From Oscillospiraceae bacterium (GTDB lineage: Bacteria; Bacillota; Clostridia; Oscillospirales; Acutalibacteraceae): a stretch of DNA of 64,000 nt. The translations under genes and the position numbers were made by a program. Shown in pieces: positions 50,827 to 60,853 of this stretch. The notes below the pieces were generated by a model. That model was not told the DNA's origin and ran no database searches. It saw only the letters and a list, made by a program, of their open reading frames with translations. Numbering within the stretch: the first letter of the stretch is position 1; each line of letters starts with the position of its first letter. Where the stretch lies: the NCBI GenBank assembly GCA_022650485.1, contig JALCPP010000002.1:184007-248006 (forward strand), read 5' to 3'.

Positions 50827-51806
50827 ACACAAATATGCAAACACATATGCCGATTGGCTACAAGATGGTGGATGGCAAAATACAGATAGATAAAGAAAAA
50901 TCCAAAACCGTAAAAAAGATTTACTCAGAATACCTAAAAGGAAAATCTTTATTAGCTATAGCAAAAGCACTGGGTGAAAAAGAAGTTCCAAATGCAAATA
51001 ACAAGACCAATTGGACACATGGCGCAATAGGAAGAATCCTTGAAAACACCAAATATATAGGTGATGAAGTTTATCCAAAGTTGATTGACAATGTTACCTT
51101 CGATAAGGTTCAAATCAAAAGAAAACAGAAAGAAAATCAGCTTGGTCGTACAGCACAGCCAAACAGCATGAAAAACCAAAGCCTATTTGCAAATAAGATA
51201 TTCTGCGGTGAATGCGGTGAGCCATATCGAAAGTACATGGAACATTCGGGTACGGCATCGGAAAAGAGCAGATGGAAATGCAAAAAATATATATTTAAAA
51301 ATCGAGTATTATGCAGAAACCTCTTCTATACGGATGAGGAATTAAAATTGGTATTTATAAGTGGAGTAAATAAGCTTATTAAAAATCAACGCTTACTAGA
51401 CAAACCCCATAAAAAGGAACCACCGAAAACCAGTAAAGAACTGCGTGAATTAGGAAATCAAATATATAAACTTGAAGAAGAAGAGAAATTTTCATCACAA
51501 GAGTTGGCGGATCTAATATTCAAACGAGCAGAACTAACCTACAGCACTTCCAAGGTAGATGACTACGAAGTACAGACACAAAAAATAAAAGAGCTGTTAA
51601 TCGGTCAAAACCAATTAACAGAGTTTGATGAGGAATTATTCAAAGGTATGATAGACAAAATTACCATTTATCAAGACGGAAAAGTGGAAACACAATTTAT
51701 AAACGGACTGAAAATTAGCGAGATTTTAGAATACAAGCGAAAGGATGAAAAAAATGGCTGCAACGAAAAAGACGGTGGCAATCATACCGCCACAAATGAA
51801 ATATGA
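50823..51806 (+). CDS. Serine-recombinase-like protein lacking the catalytic domain
   Basis: 327 residues. Starts directly with the Recombinase domain (MPIGYKMVDGKIQIDKEKSKTVKKIY and TNWTHGAIGRILENTKYIG), followed by a zinc ribbon with CGECGEPYRKYM and a coiled coil. There is no resolvase domain: no CRVS serine. It probably acts as DNA-binding partner of the flanking enzymes. Start is GTG in the GTGA overlap; the last 53 bases overlap recombinase 3. So the three proteins are translationally coupled. Confidence 0.88.
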   Translation: MNTNMQTHMPIGYKMVDGKIQIDKEKSKTVKKIYSEYLKGKSLLAIAKALGEKEVPNANNKTNWTHGAIGRILENTKYIGDEVYPKLIDNVTFDKVQIKRKQKENQLGRTAQPNSMKNQSLFANKIFCGECGEPYRKYMEHSGTASEKSRWKCKKYIFKNRVLCRNLFYTDEELKLVFISGVNKLIKNQRLLDKPHKKEPPKTSKELRELGNQIYKLEEEEKFSSQELADLIFKRAELTYSTSKVDDYEVQTQKIKELLIGQNQLTEFDEELFKGMIDKITIYQDGKVETQFINGLKISEILEYKRKDEKNGCNEKDGGNHTATNEI

Positions 51807-53406
51807 CAGACAATTAAGAGTAGAGCAGAAAACACTGCGTGTAGCCGCCTACTGCCGAGTAAGCACCTTGCTGGAACAGCAGGAAGGCAGTTACGAGGCA
51901 CAGGTTGATTACTACACCAATAAAATAAACAGCAACCCAAATTGGAAATGTGCCGGCATATTTGCTGACGATGGAAAATCAGCAACTCAGACAAGTAAAC
52001 GTGATGACTTTAATGCCATGATTGATGCTTGCGTAGATGGGAAAATAGACTTGGTGCTTACCAAATCAGTCAGCAGATTTGCGAGAAATACGGTTGATGC
52101 CTTGCAAAATATTAGAAAGCTGAAAGAGAAAAATGTCCCTGTCATATTCGAAAAAGAGGGCATCAACACTATGGAAAGCGGTGGAGAACTGCTAATCACC
52201 ATACTCAGTAGTCAGGCACAAGAGGAAAGCCGAAACATCAGCGAAAATACAAGATGGGGTTTGACGAGAAGATTTGAAAACGGCATCATATCGGTAAACC
52301 ACAAAAAGTTCTTAGGCTATACCAAGGATGAAAACGGTAATCTTGTAATAGTACCCGAAGAAGCAGTTATTGTAAAAAGGATTTTTCGGGAGTACCTTGA
52401 GGGCAGTAGTATCGTTCAGATATGCAAAGGATTAGAAAAAGACGGCATCAAGACCGTCACAGGGCTTGACCAGTGGCATCCGGGAACTATCAACAAAATG
52501 CTCTCAAATGAAAAATTCTGCGGTGATGCACGTATGCAAAAGACCTATACAGTAGATTTTCTCACCAAGAAAAGGGTAAAAAATGATGGATATGTCAGAC
52601 AGTACTATATAGAGGATAACCATGAGGCGATTATTCCAAAGGAGTTATTCCACCAAGTACAGGCAGAAAAAGCAAGACGTGCAAGTTTGAATAAAGCTGC
52701 TGTTACAAGAAAAAAGAACAAAGAATTAAAAGAGAAAAGCAAATACAGTTCTAAATACATACTTACAGATCTGATGGTATGTGCAGAATGCGGTCATGCC
52801 TACCGCAGACAGATATGGTCCAAGTATGGTGAAAAATCAGCAGTATGGAGATGCGAGGACAGGCTGAAACAAGGTAAAAAATCAAGATGCCAGAACTCAC
52901 CTACCCTAAAGGAAGAACAGCTCCATGATGCAATTATGAAAGCAATAAATAATGTAGTAGAAAATACAGGTGAATTTATAGGTACCTTCAGAGAAAACGT
53001 AATAAGAGTTATAGGTAACTACAGTACCCAAGGTGTTACAACCGAATATGACGAACAAATAGAAAATCTTCAAGGGCAAATGCTTACACTCATAGAAAAT
53101 AACGCAAAGCAAGGAGCTGTCAGCGAAGAATTCGATGAAGAATATAAGAAACTGTCTGAGAAGATAAATGGGTTGAAAACAGCGAAAATAAAGGCGGTGC
53201 AAGCGCAGAAAAATGCAGAAAACTATGTTCAAAGAGTTGAGGCGTTAGACAAGACCATAGGCAATGTTAATCCGCAAGTGAGAGCGTTTGACCAAGATCT
53301 TGTAAAAAGGCTGATTTCCTCCATAAAGGTACATAAGGGCATGAAACTACAAATACAGTTCCACTCAGGAATCGTGGTGAACCAAGAAGTGGACTACTAT
53401 GAATAG
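51754..53406 (+). CDS. Large serine recombinase 3 (catalytic)
   Basis: About 550 residues. Catalytic VAAYCRVSTLLEQQ, SVSRFARNTVD, Recombinase domain (FREYLEGSSIVQICKGLEKDG) and zinc ribbon (CAECGHAYRRQ, distal CQN). A charged coiled-coil follows. It is a full recombinase with a different catalytic domain from recombinase 1; the pair may form heteromeric synapses. Start at 51754 is better spaced from AAAGG than 51745. A hairpin follows the stop. Confidence 0.92.
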   Translation: MAATKKTVAIIPPQMKYDRQLRVEQKTLRVAAYCRVSTLLEQQEGSYEAQVDYYTNKINSNPNWKCAGIFADDGKSATQTSKRDDFNAMIDACVDGKIDLVLTKSVSRFARNTVDALQNIRKLKEKNVPVIFEKEGINTMESGGELLITILSSQAQEESRNISENTRWGLTRRFENGIISVNHKKFLGYTKDENGNLVIVPEEAVIVKRIFREYLEGSSIVQICKGLEKDGIKTVTGLDQWHPGTINKMLSNEKFCGDARMQKTYTVDFLTKKRVKNDGYVRQYYIEDNHEAIIPKELFHQVQAEKARRASLNKAAVTRKKNKELKEKSKYSSKYILTDLMVCAECGHAYRRQIWSKYGEKSAVWRCEDRLKQGKKSRCQNSPTLKEEQLHDAIMKAINNVVENTGEFIGTFRENVIRVIGNYSTQGVTTEYDEQIENLQGQMLTLIENNAKQGAVSEEFDEEYKKLSEKINGLKTAKIKAVQAQKNAENYVQRVEALDKTIGNVNPQVRAFDQDLVKRLISSIKVHKGMKLQIQFHSGIVVNQEVDYYE

Positions 53407-53416
53407 GCATTAAAAT

Positions 53417-53442
53417 AGGAGTAGGGTGTCTTCCCTGCTCCT
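53417..53442. other. Hairpin at the end of the recombinase operon
   Basis: AGGAGTAGGG / CCCTGCTCCT with one mismatch. No T-run. A second hairpin (AAAGTCC / GGACTTT, near 53466-53494) follows, and a perfect palindrome TAGTTGTACAACTA lies at 53567-53580. Confidence 0.5.
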
Positions 53443-53577
53443 GTTGAATTTAAACTGCTAAGAATAAAGTCCTTAAAGTGCTGAGGACTTTATTGTTGGC
53501 AGTTTTGCTAATATAATTATATATGTGCTGAATGACCTCAAGAGCAGGTGTGTTCTGGATGTTTACTAGTTGTACAA

Positions 53578-54540
53578 CTAACGGAGTTGTCTAACAAATA
53601 GAAACGAAAGCTGAATTGTATCATGGGGGCTTTTTCCTCTGTTGCGGTAGCCCCTATGAAGTCTTTCGGTATTATAATGGAAGAGCCAACGGTCTAGATC
53701 TTCCCGAAGTGCTTCCACACTTTCATAGAAAGTTTCCCGAAAAGCGATGCGGAAGAATTCGCCTAAAACGGCCTTATTGAATCGTTCAATGAAGCCGCTG
53801 GTTTTAGGAGATTTGACTTTTGTCCTTCTGTGCGCAATGTCATTCAAAGTCAGATAAAGTTCAAAGGGATGATTTTGCGTCCTGCAAAACTCTCGGCCGT
53901 TGTCAGCCAGGATGGCACACAACGTCTGATTGTATTTCTGATAAAAGGGAAGTACGTCGTTGTGGGTCAAAGTGGCGGAACATTCTGGCTTTTTTTATGT
54001 GTGGAGGAAGCCAAAGGCATAAGAACTGTAGGTATCCACGCAGACATGAATATAGACCTTCCCTACGCCTTTCAGACTGCCCACAAACATGGTATCTTGA
54101 CACAAAAGTTCCCCAGGTCGGGATGACTCCACATGCCGTTCCTTAAAACAGAGGTTGTGTTTTTCAATTCTAGCCCTGTCTCCAGATGACGTTCCTCGAC
54201 CTTGAGCCAGCGGTCATACACACTGGCTATGTCGTTACGAATGAGTATTTTTGTACGGTGAGAGAACTGACGGGTATCCCCTGTAATTTGAGAAAATCCG
54301 AAAGCTTTACGCAGCCCCAAGGTGGATGAGCCAGACTGCAGTCAAGGATAGAAACTTCAATTTCCGGTGATGTTTGATTTGGCTGGGACTTCGGTATCGG
54401 TGGCATGTACTTTAGGCCTTCCAGACCATGCGTCTGGAAGCGACGCTTCCACTCATAGAAACTAGTTTGGTCCATGCCGCCGAGGCGGTATGCTTCTGAG
54501 ATATTCCCCAGTGTTTCAGCCATCTCCAGTACACTCAGCC
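53578..54540 (-). pseudogene. IS481-type transposase, frameshifted
   Basis: Pieces in different minus-strand frames spell an IS481 transposase: ETLGNISEAYRLGGMDQTSFYEWKR and WGCVKLSDFLKLQG (helix-turn-helix part), ILIRNDIASVYDRWLKVEE, then the DDE core with DNGREFC and FIERFNKAVLGEFF and RGYRNRG near the end. At least two frame breaks and a missing N-terminus prevent a complete product. Confidence 0.8.
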
Positions 54541-54639
54541 GCTTCCGGGTGACCTTTGTTACACATCTTTATCTACAATCTTTATTGCCATTGTTATCTC
54601 CTCCAACAGTAGTTTATCTTATTTTCTAATGTTAGACAA
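53587..54639 (-). mobile_element. Decayed IS481-family insertion sequence
   Basis: Ends TTGTCTAACAAATAGAAA (53587) and, inverted, TTGTCTAACATTAGAAAA (54639) give near-perfect inverted repeats around a broken transposase. No target duplication is clear. Confidence 0.75.
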
Positions 54640-54774
54640 GACTATTAGTCATACATACTAGTTCTGCGTCGATAGTCTTCGGGGATTTGGTGTCGTTTAT
54701 CCAAACGTTCATCTAAAGTGCCCGATCATCTATCAGAGCCGTAATTCTACCCGTTATCAGCCATAAGGTTATCA

Positions 54775-54914
54775 AGGCATTAATGGCTGATTTAAAGTTG
54801 GTGTACCGTGCGATAACAGGGGAAGAAGCCTTCGAAAACACCCCAGTATTTCAAGGATACGTGGGGGAATAATATCCAACCTATGTGAAAAGCTGGGAGG
54901 AGGTTACTAGATAA
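54775..54914 (+). pseudogene. IS256-type transposase fragment
   Basis: Plus-strand frame LMADLKLVYRAITGEEAFEN, a stop, then YPTYVKSWEEV and TAA at 54912-54914. This is a piece of an IS256-type (mutator) transposase core. No ends seen. Confidence 0.65.
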
Positions 54915-54940
54915 AGTCACAGTGCCTGCCTTTTCCAATG

Positions 54941-55822
54941 TCACAGATTGAAATTCTCTGGCATGTCTGCCAAAAGAATATTTATTAATACTTTAACAAT
55001 ATGTCTTGGAAACAGGTTATCTTCAAGATACATTCTATCGATTGTGGCTTGAATTGGATCAGCAGGTTTATACACTCTAGCTGTTGTAGCTGTATCGAAA
55101 TATTCTGCAACCATAGCTATCATTGATTCTGGATTGATTTGGTGTTCTCCTAATTTATTCGGATACCCTGAACCATCCAACCTTTCATGGTGTTGTAAAA
55201 TAATTTCCTTGCTAACCTGCGGTAGATTAACTTCATTTATCATTGAATATCCCATTTCGCAATGATTTTTTACGATATTATCTTCAACTTCCGTAAATCC
55301 GGAGAACTTTGATAGCGTTTTTTTCGGTAATAAGGTTAGTCCTATATCATGAAATAAAGAACCCATGGCTATGTTAAATAATTGTTTATCATCATATCCA
55401 AGTGTACTCGCAATGACACAGCCTATTATTGCTACGTTTAAAGAATGAGTATATAGCCAATCAACGTATGAGAAAATGAGTGAAACAAATCTATACCAAT
55501 CTTCATTTTTATTTTCAAATATTATACTATTGAGTATATCTGTAGCTTTTTGCAAAACAAAGTAATCAGCACCCTTAAGACGACTTGACGTTTCCCGAAT
55601 AGTTTTGTTAATCTGTTCCTTTCTCTCTTCTATTGGAATAATATCATGATTCATATTATCATTAATTTGCGTTCTTTCCCTAGGTTGAATAACTTCATCG
55701 AGTATTCCCATTCGACTTAATTGGCGATATCTATGCTCTGATAAAACAATTTTCGTTCCTTTAGATAATAGCAATATTCCATGTTCATTATATACATCAT
55801 GATCCACTATTGTTTCTTCCAT
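54941..55822 (-). CDS. HD-GYP-type phosphodiesterase
   Basis: 293 residues. The HD motif LFHDIGLTLLPK and the HHERLDGSGYP signature (GYP) are both present, with further His in KNHCEMGYS. The N-terminal ~100 residues are an accessory domain with no sensor motif. Family members hydrolyse cyclic di-GMP. It stands alone between IS remnants, with a TGAGACC-like gap and no partner. Enzyme function is likely; signal input unknown. Confidence 0.85.
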   Translation of the reverse strand: MEETIVDHDVYNEHGILLLSKGTKIVLSEHRYRQLSRMGILDEVIQPRERTQINDNMNHDIIPIEERKEQINKTIRETSSRLKGADYFVLQKATDILNSIIFENKNEDWYRFVSLIFSYVDWLYTHSLNVAIIGCVIASTLGYDDKQLFNIAMGSLFHDIGLTLLPKKTLSKFSGFTEVEDNIVKNHCEMGYSMINEVNLPQVSKEIILQHHERLDGSGYPNKLGEHQINPESMIAMVAEYFDTATTARVYKPADPIQATIDRMYLEDNLFPRHIVKVLINILLADMPENFNL

Positions 55823-56049
55823 TTGGTCTCACGCTCCTAGATATTAAACGTTTTTTGCTGTGGTTATTTATAGATAGTGTTAGAATAAATATTTTTGTCT
55901 AAAAAAAATGCACGCGACATAAGCAGGCTATGGCTTTATAAACAGCATGACACTTTTTTAAATAATTCCTAAAATAGATTATTTACTCTTTCCTATGTTA
56001 TACATATACTAAGGGACTCTTAGCACTTGCCTTTGAATAATTGGACTGT
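55823..56049. other. Non-coding gap, nothing recognised
   Basis: AT-rich, no protein-like frame. It should hold the promoter of the HD-GYP gene on the minus strand, but I see no clear consensus. Confidence 0.4.
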
Positions 56050-56480
56050 CAACAGTAAACTAAACAACTTTTTTAAGGGTGTTTGTCTGATACGCATATG
56101 GAGTTAGGTAGCCTAAGGGTGAATGAAGTTGATGATTGCTAAACCAGTTAACATAATCTGAAAATTAGGATCCTAACTTTCGGCCTAAGAGCGGCGCTTG
56201 TTTTAAAATATGTTTCTCCATCTCAAGCTGTTTATTCCGCTTAAGAAGTTCAATGAATTCTTGTTGTTATAACGTACGATTGTCCTTCCCTTTGAAAGGG
56301 CTCGTTACTTCTGCTTGATTAATCCATTTATCAGGCAAAGATGATGCAACACCATATTCTCGAAGAATATCACATTTTTCCCTGCTGATAGGGTTGTACA
56401 ATTTGACTTTTAAATTCAGTTGTAAATGTCCGGCGTTTGCGTGGTTGATTTTTTTTAGGTATTTTTATCAACATTTCCTC
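56050..56480 (-). pseudogene. IS3-family remnants (orfA and orfB tail)
   Basis: Minus strand 56168-56470 reads ILREYGVASSLPDKWINQAEV, SPFKGKDNRTL and LLKRNKQLEMEKHILKQA, an IS3 orfA piece. The neighbouring 56050-56160 reads NWFSNHQLHSPLGYLTPYAYQTN, the end of an orfB. The middle is deleted and stops are present. Confidence 0.65.
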
Positions 56481-56600
56481 ATTTATTAAATGATATAGGC
56501 TTTAAAAAAATCTATCCAGTTAATTATAGCCAGTCCAACTGGGTTCTAACTATCCCTTAGTGTGTAGGCAGCCAAGTTGTTAGCGCCTAAAGTTGATATA

Positions 56601-56731
56601 AAGGTACACTTTTACGACAAATTAAAAATAAATAAATATACAATTTTGAATTTTACCATATATTTCGACAAAAATCAACCTTATTTTCTGTTTTAAAGTG
56701 TGTTTTCGAAATTGATAACAAGGTGTACCTT
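56601..56731. other. Inverted repeat AAGGTACAC / GTGTACCTT before a resolvase remnant
   Basis: The arms lie about 113 bases apart directly upstream of the resolvase piece, as expected for an end or a res site of the lost transposon. Confidence 0.45.
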
Positions 56732-56765
56732 AACATCAAAATTAAACATAAGAATAAGTATCTAG

Positions 56766-57248
56766 CCACAATATCAAAAACTAAAACGAAAATTAAAAGA
56801 GGGAGATGTCCTTGTAGTTAAAAGTATCGATCGTCTGGGTAGGAATTATTCTGATATCCAAGATGAATGGCGCGATATTGTCAAAATTAAAAAGGTTGAT
56901 ATCGTTATTTTGGATATGCCCATTCTTGATACAAGAACAAATAAAGATTTAATAGGAACACTAATTTCAGATATAGTCTTGCAGCTTCTTTCCTATGTAG
57001 CACAGGCAGAAAGGGAAAATATTAGACAAAGACAAGCGGAGGGCATTGCCATAGCTAAGGCAAAAGGTAAGCATTTAGGTCGGTTTCCAACACCTATTCC
57101 TGATGAGTTTTACCTAGCGTACGAAAACTGGCAAAATAAAATTTATACTCTTGAGTCAGCTAGTCAATCAATTGGTGTAACCGTAAGCGCTTTTAGAAAC
57201 ATGATACGAAAACATAAAAAAAATGAACAGGATAAAAGCGATTCCTAA
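56766..57248 (+). pseudogene. Serine resolvase lacking its N-terminus
   Basis: The frame begins after a TAG with QYQKLKRKLKEGDVLVVKSIDRLGRNYSDIQDEWR and runs through LSYVAQAERENIRQRQAEGIAIAKAKGKHLGRF and the C-terminal helix-turn-helix (LESASQSIGVTVSAFRNMIRK). The first ~50 residues, with the catalytic Ser, are absent, so it cannot recombine DNA. A TTG at 56910 is only an internal codon. Tn3-type family. Confidence 0.75.
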
Positions 57249-57934
57249 TGCATATTTCGCTACTCTTTATTTAATATTTGCTATTCAGATAGGTAGTATA
57301 GTTTAACAAGATTATATTCAAAAATGGTTTAAACGTATAAGCGGAAGTATTTTGATTTGCGCTGGAATTATAACTGCTGTTATAAAAAAAGTTAATAGTG
57401 AAAACAAAATAAAGATATAATGCCTATTGTGCATGTGAAAATAATCCTACTGCCAATGATAATTAATTTTGTAGCCTGTATTGAAGCTCTGTCCAAATGA
57501 GAAAATTAGATCGGACGTTTTCATTTTGGTGAATCTCATTTTTTTGAATATAACTATAATTTTGATCTATCTTTTTATAATGACCCCTTCAAGAACATAT
57601 CCCGCCGCCAAGGAACCACCAGCTACCTACGACATCATTATTGTCTACTCAAGGCACGTTGAGACGGTGGTATTGATGTCAAGGGTAGAGAAGTGAATGT
57701 GTAAAAAGTCAAGTAAATAAGGGCATTTCGGGGTTTGATAGCAAAAATGCGATGTGTGAAAATCGCAAAATTATTGCTTCGTGGGAACAAGTCCAGAGGG
57801 CAAATTTCGGGCGCGAGTGGACGATATTGATGTCGGTACTCGGCGAGTGTACAGGATAGATGTTTCGGCATTTTGGGGCTTGGTGAGAGGACGGTTTGGA
57901 TGTTATTATTCAATAATGGGAGTATAAACAAGTT
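57249..57934. other. Non-coding stretch, no recognised gene
   Basis: Short frames on both strands (such as 57481-57696) lack ribosome sites and protein-like composition. The GC content rises after 57580. This is probably the junction of the IS-rich zone with the chromosome. Confidence 0.4.
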
Positions 57935-58786
57935 ATGATGGATATTTGTCGTAATTCACTCACACACAATTATGATATACATATTTCGGTAGACGAATGG
58001 AAAGATATTCTTTGTTTGTCGGAAATTCAAAATGATAATAATATGCTATCAGCTCTTGAAAAATGGTATCTGGCTCCTAATTATATAGCTTCTTGCAAGT
58101 CTTTAGGAAAACAATACGGACTAGACTTCAGATTTTTTAGCGTTCAAAATATGCGCCTTGGCAAAATTGCGGTAAATCACATCAAACGGTTTCGGCTTAT
58201 TGGAGAAAATGGGAAGGAGACGTATTGGCCTGTTGCATGGATTGAACTAGCAAAGGAAAATGGAGCATATATCATGCAATTGCGTCCCGAACTTGTTGAA
58301 GCGATAAGATCACTAAACTTGTTTGAAACGGACGTTGATGCTGTCATCAATAAACACCTGCAAAACCCTGACATGAAGCATGAAACTTTTGATTTTTCTT
58401 ATGAGAAACATGAAAAGCCAACACTTTCAGTAAGGAATCTTAAAGATTTTTCCCGCAGTGTAGAAGCGGCCCAGAACGCATTACGCCATGCAGAATGGAA
58501 ATGTGAGTTTAATGCTTCCCACGAAACCTTTCCAAGACGAATCGATGGATTTCCCTATCTGGAAACACATCATCTTATCCCTCTAAAATATGCAAATAAA
58601 TTTAATGTATCCATTGATGTACCTGAAAATATCGTATGTCTTTGCAGTACATGCCATAATCGCATTCATTACGGGCAAAATAATAAAGAAATGATAAAAT
58701 TTCTTTGGTCACTGCGGAAAAAAGATTTACATATAGCTGGAATCGATATTGATTTATCAGAGCTTCTACGCTTCTATCTGATATAA
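57935..58786 (+). CDS. HNH endonuclease
   Basis: 283 residues. The C-terminal HNH motif runs YLETHHLIPLKYANKF, the Asp-Val-Pro-Glu-Asn-Ile turn, and CLCSTCHNRIHYG (zinc Cys and catalytic His). The N-terminal ~170 residues are an unknown specificity part with SLGKQYGLDFRFFSV and EKPTLSVRNLKDFS. No methyltransferase is adjacent, so it may be a modification-dependent (type IV) enzyme. Compared with its downstream neighbours it is AT-rich, suggesting transfer. Confidence 0.82.
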   Translation: MMDICRNSLTHNYDIHISVDEWKDILCLSEIQNDNNMLSALEKWYLAPNYIASCKSLGKQYGLDFRFFSVQNMRLGKIAVNHIKRFRLIGENGKETYWPVAWIELAKENGAYIMQLRPELVEAIRSLNLFETDVDAVINKHLQNPDMKHETFDFSYEKHEKPTLSVRNLKDFSRSVEAAQNALRHAEWKCEFNASHETFPRRIDGFPYLETHHLIPLKYANKFNVSIDVPENIVCLCSTCHNRIHYGQNNKEMIKFLWSLRKKDLHIAGIDIDLSELLRFYLI

Positions 58787-58914
58787 ATGATGGGTTATCA
58801 AAAAGGCTCGTTGCGTCAATAATTAGCATAGAGTAACTTCTGTAATTCATGGATTACTCTTCCACATCCACCGTCACGCCGGACTTGAATTCCACGGATT
58901 TTATCCTCTGGCTT

Positions 58915-60507
58915 TTAAGAGAGCAGTCTGTGAACGGCCACCGCACGGTAAAGGCCTAAATTTTCAGGTGTTTTATCCGGACGGAATCCCAGCAGGTCAG
59001 AAAGCCTTCTGGTTCTGTATTTCACGGTGTTTTTATGAATGCACAGCAATTCTGACGTTTTGGTCACACTGGATTCCCCGTCCAACAGGAACACTTCCAG
59101 TGTTTTCATCAAATCGTCACTGGCGGCGTCTGATAAGACATTCAGAACGGTAAGGCAGCGGTTAACGGATTCATCCCCCTGGTCAATCAATTCGCGGCAC
59201 TGTTTAGCAAATTGAATTTCGCCAAGCTGATAGATTTTCTGGTTCGGGTAGATCTTACGTGCGTCCATCAGGCTGGACTGGCAGCATAGAAACGCCTGGC
59301 GTACTTCGGCGGTGTTTTGCAAATTGGCGCACCGTGTTAAAGTAATGGAGCCGTCCTGTGCGGACAGCAGTTCCAGCACGGTTTGCTCCAGCGTCTCCGC
59401 TTCCTGCAGGGAACGGGGACTGTCCATTAAGAGGAGAAGCCGGTCTTCGTAAACATCCGCTACCACCGTTTTGCAGGTATCTTTCAAAATGGATTTGATC
59501 TGCTCGGTTTGTGAAATGAAAAGAGAATCCGCGGTTTTTTGTTCGCTGCTTAAAATCCACATTTCATGAATCGATGCGGCATCAATGCGGAACAGGTCGG
59601 CCAACCTGCGCATTTTCATGGGTTCATCCCGCAGGATTGCCTGAACCAATGCATGGATGGCAAATTCTTCGTGCCGCTCTTCCCAGATATTCAAAGACAA
59701 TTGAACCACGTCAAGCGTTTGCTGCAGCAATTCTTCCCGAATAGGCTCGTTTTCTTTTAAAATAAGCAAGCGCATGTTGTTTTTTCCGACGCGGATGGGG
59801 AAGCAGGTGGCTTTGCAGTTTGGAATAAAGGGGCAGTTACAAGGAGATTGGTCCGTTTGAGGCAGTCGGTACCGCGCTAATCCGTCTTTCAGTGCGGAGG
59901 CAATACTTTGCGGCCATGCCGCCAGATTCAAAATTTTTCCGGAAGCATCCAGCAGCACCAAGGAAGCGGAGAGCTGGTCACTCAGCATTTCTAGGACCGT
60001 TTTGGCGGTCCGCTGATGCTGAGGCAGGCAGGCGACACGGCCCGGAATGTCACCTACACTGGAATCACTGTTCATGCGGTCCCTGAAAATACAGTTCATG
60101 ACATCGGAGATGACCTCGCTGTACCGCAGATCCCGCCTGTTTCTCGGCATGCAAATCAGTGCAAAATCCAGTTCATCCGCCAGCCGGATTAGTTTTGGGT
60201 CCACTTTGGGCAGGTATACCCCGACGTAATAGAGAATCAGCCCGGCTTCTCCCCCTTCAGCCAAGCGCTTAATGTTTGCACACTGAAGGTCAATATCGTT
60301 CACCGCGTTTAAAAAACCGGTAATGACAATTTCACTTCCGCAGAGATTATGCTTAGGAAAGATACTGTCGGTTAGAAAAGAAGGGTCGTTTGATTCCAAA
60401 ACCGAGATGGAAGAAACAATTTTCGATAGCCCTCTTTTCCCCCCCAGTACGCTCGCTTCCCGAAGGGAGGGAAGCTTTAACAGATCAGACAGGGTTACGC
60501 TCATCAA
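58915..60507 (-). CDS. PucR-family transcriptional regulator
   Basis: 530 residues. The N-terminal PucR domain (TLSDLLKLPSLREASVLGG, VSSISVLESNDPSFL) is followed by a middle region holding a four-Cys cluster CNCPFIPNCKATC near residue 225, and a C-terminal helix-turn-helix (SSVTKTSELLCIHKNTVKYRTRRLSDLLG). PucR proteins control purine or amino-acid catabolism; the Cys cluster might bind a metal or Fe-S. The target genes are not obvious here. ATG at 60507 behind AGGTGCGGT-like sequence. Confidence 0.85.
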   Translation of the reverse strand: MMSVTLSDLLKLPSLREASVLGGKRGLSKIVSSISVLESNDPSFLTDSIFPKHNLCGSEIVITGFLNAVNDIDLQCANIKRLAEGGEAGLILYYVGVYLPKVDPKLIRLADELDFALICMPRNRRDLRYSEVISDVMNCIFRDRMNSDSSVGDIPGRVACLPQHQRTAKTVLEMLSDQLSASLVLLDASGKILNLAAWPQSIASALKDGLARYRLPQTDQSPCNCPFIPNCKATCFPIRVGKNNMRLLILKENEPIREELLQQTLDVVQLSLNIWEERHEEFAIHALVQAILRDEPMKMRRLADLFRIDAASIHEMWILSSEQKTADSLFISQTEQIKSILKDTCKTVVADVYEDRLLLLMDSPRSLQEAETLEQTVLELLSAQDGSITLTRCANLQNTAEVRQAFLCCQSSLMDARKIYPNQKIYQLGEIQFAKQCRELIDQGDESVNRCLTVLNVLSDAASDDLMKTLEVFLLDGESSVTKTSELLCIHKNTVKYRTRRLSDLLGFRPDKTPENLGLYRAVAVHRLLS

Positions 60508-60853
60508 TACCGCACCTCATTTTGCGAAGAAATTATTAAATTCTCACATGGTTCATGCGGTAGTTCTGCCTTTAAAAGTGAAAAACATTGCTGGTTTTTG
60601 TGTGATACCAATCGAAGGGACAGCAGGGCTTTTCCTAATATAGAATACTCACATCGGAAATGATAAAACAGCGGACGAAAATTTCCTGAAGTCGTGGATA
60701 TCTGGGACAAAGCGCGAAAACCATGCCGGCTGCAATGCCGGGACGGGACAAGTACATATTAGGTTTATTATAACATTGTATTAGAGTCGTTTACCCTTAC
60801 AGCGGAAAGAAAATGCAGGTTAAAAGCAGAGGGAAAATTCCATTATGATTCTA
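60508..60853. other. Promoter region of the PucR-type gene, no gene seen
   Basis: No protein-like frame; a PucR binding site may lie here. Confidence 0.4.

Larger units (their letters stand above)
1..53585. mobile_element. Integrative and conjugative element (left end outside window)
   Basis: The span carries a full conjugation set: relaxase, VirD4 coupling protein, VirB4 and VirB6 homologues, PrgI and an M23 wall hydrolase. It also has ImmA/ImmR-type regulators and three terminal serine recombinases, the usual module at one end of a Clostridia ICE. The left edge cuts a gene, so the left attachment site is outside the window. The right boundary is not proven. I place it between the end of the last recombinase (53406) and the insertion sequence starting near 53587, because everything beyond is IS debris and then ordinary chromosomal genes. 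Serine recombinases leave short, hard-to-see core sites, so I cannot name attR. Confidence 0.85.

Noticed and set aside
57638..57931. Minus-strand frame of 97 codons
   Set aside because: Pro/Leu/Ser-rich composition, no ribosome site and no recognisable motif.
59255..59560. Minus-strand frame within the PucR-type gene
   Set aside because: Out-of-frame shadow of the real coding sequence.
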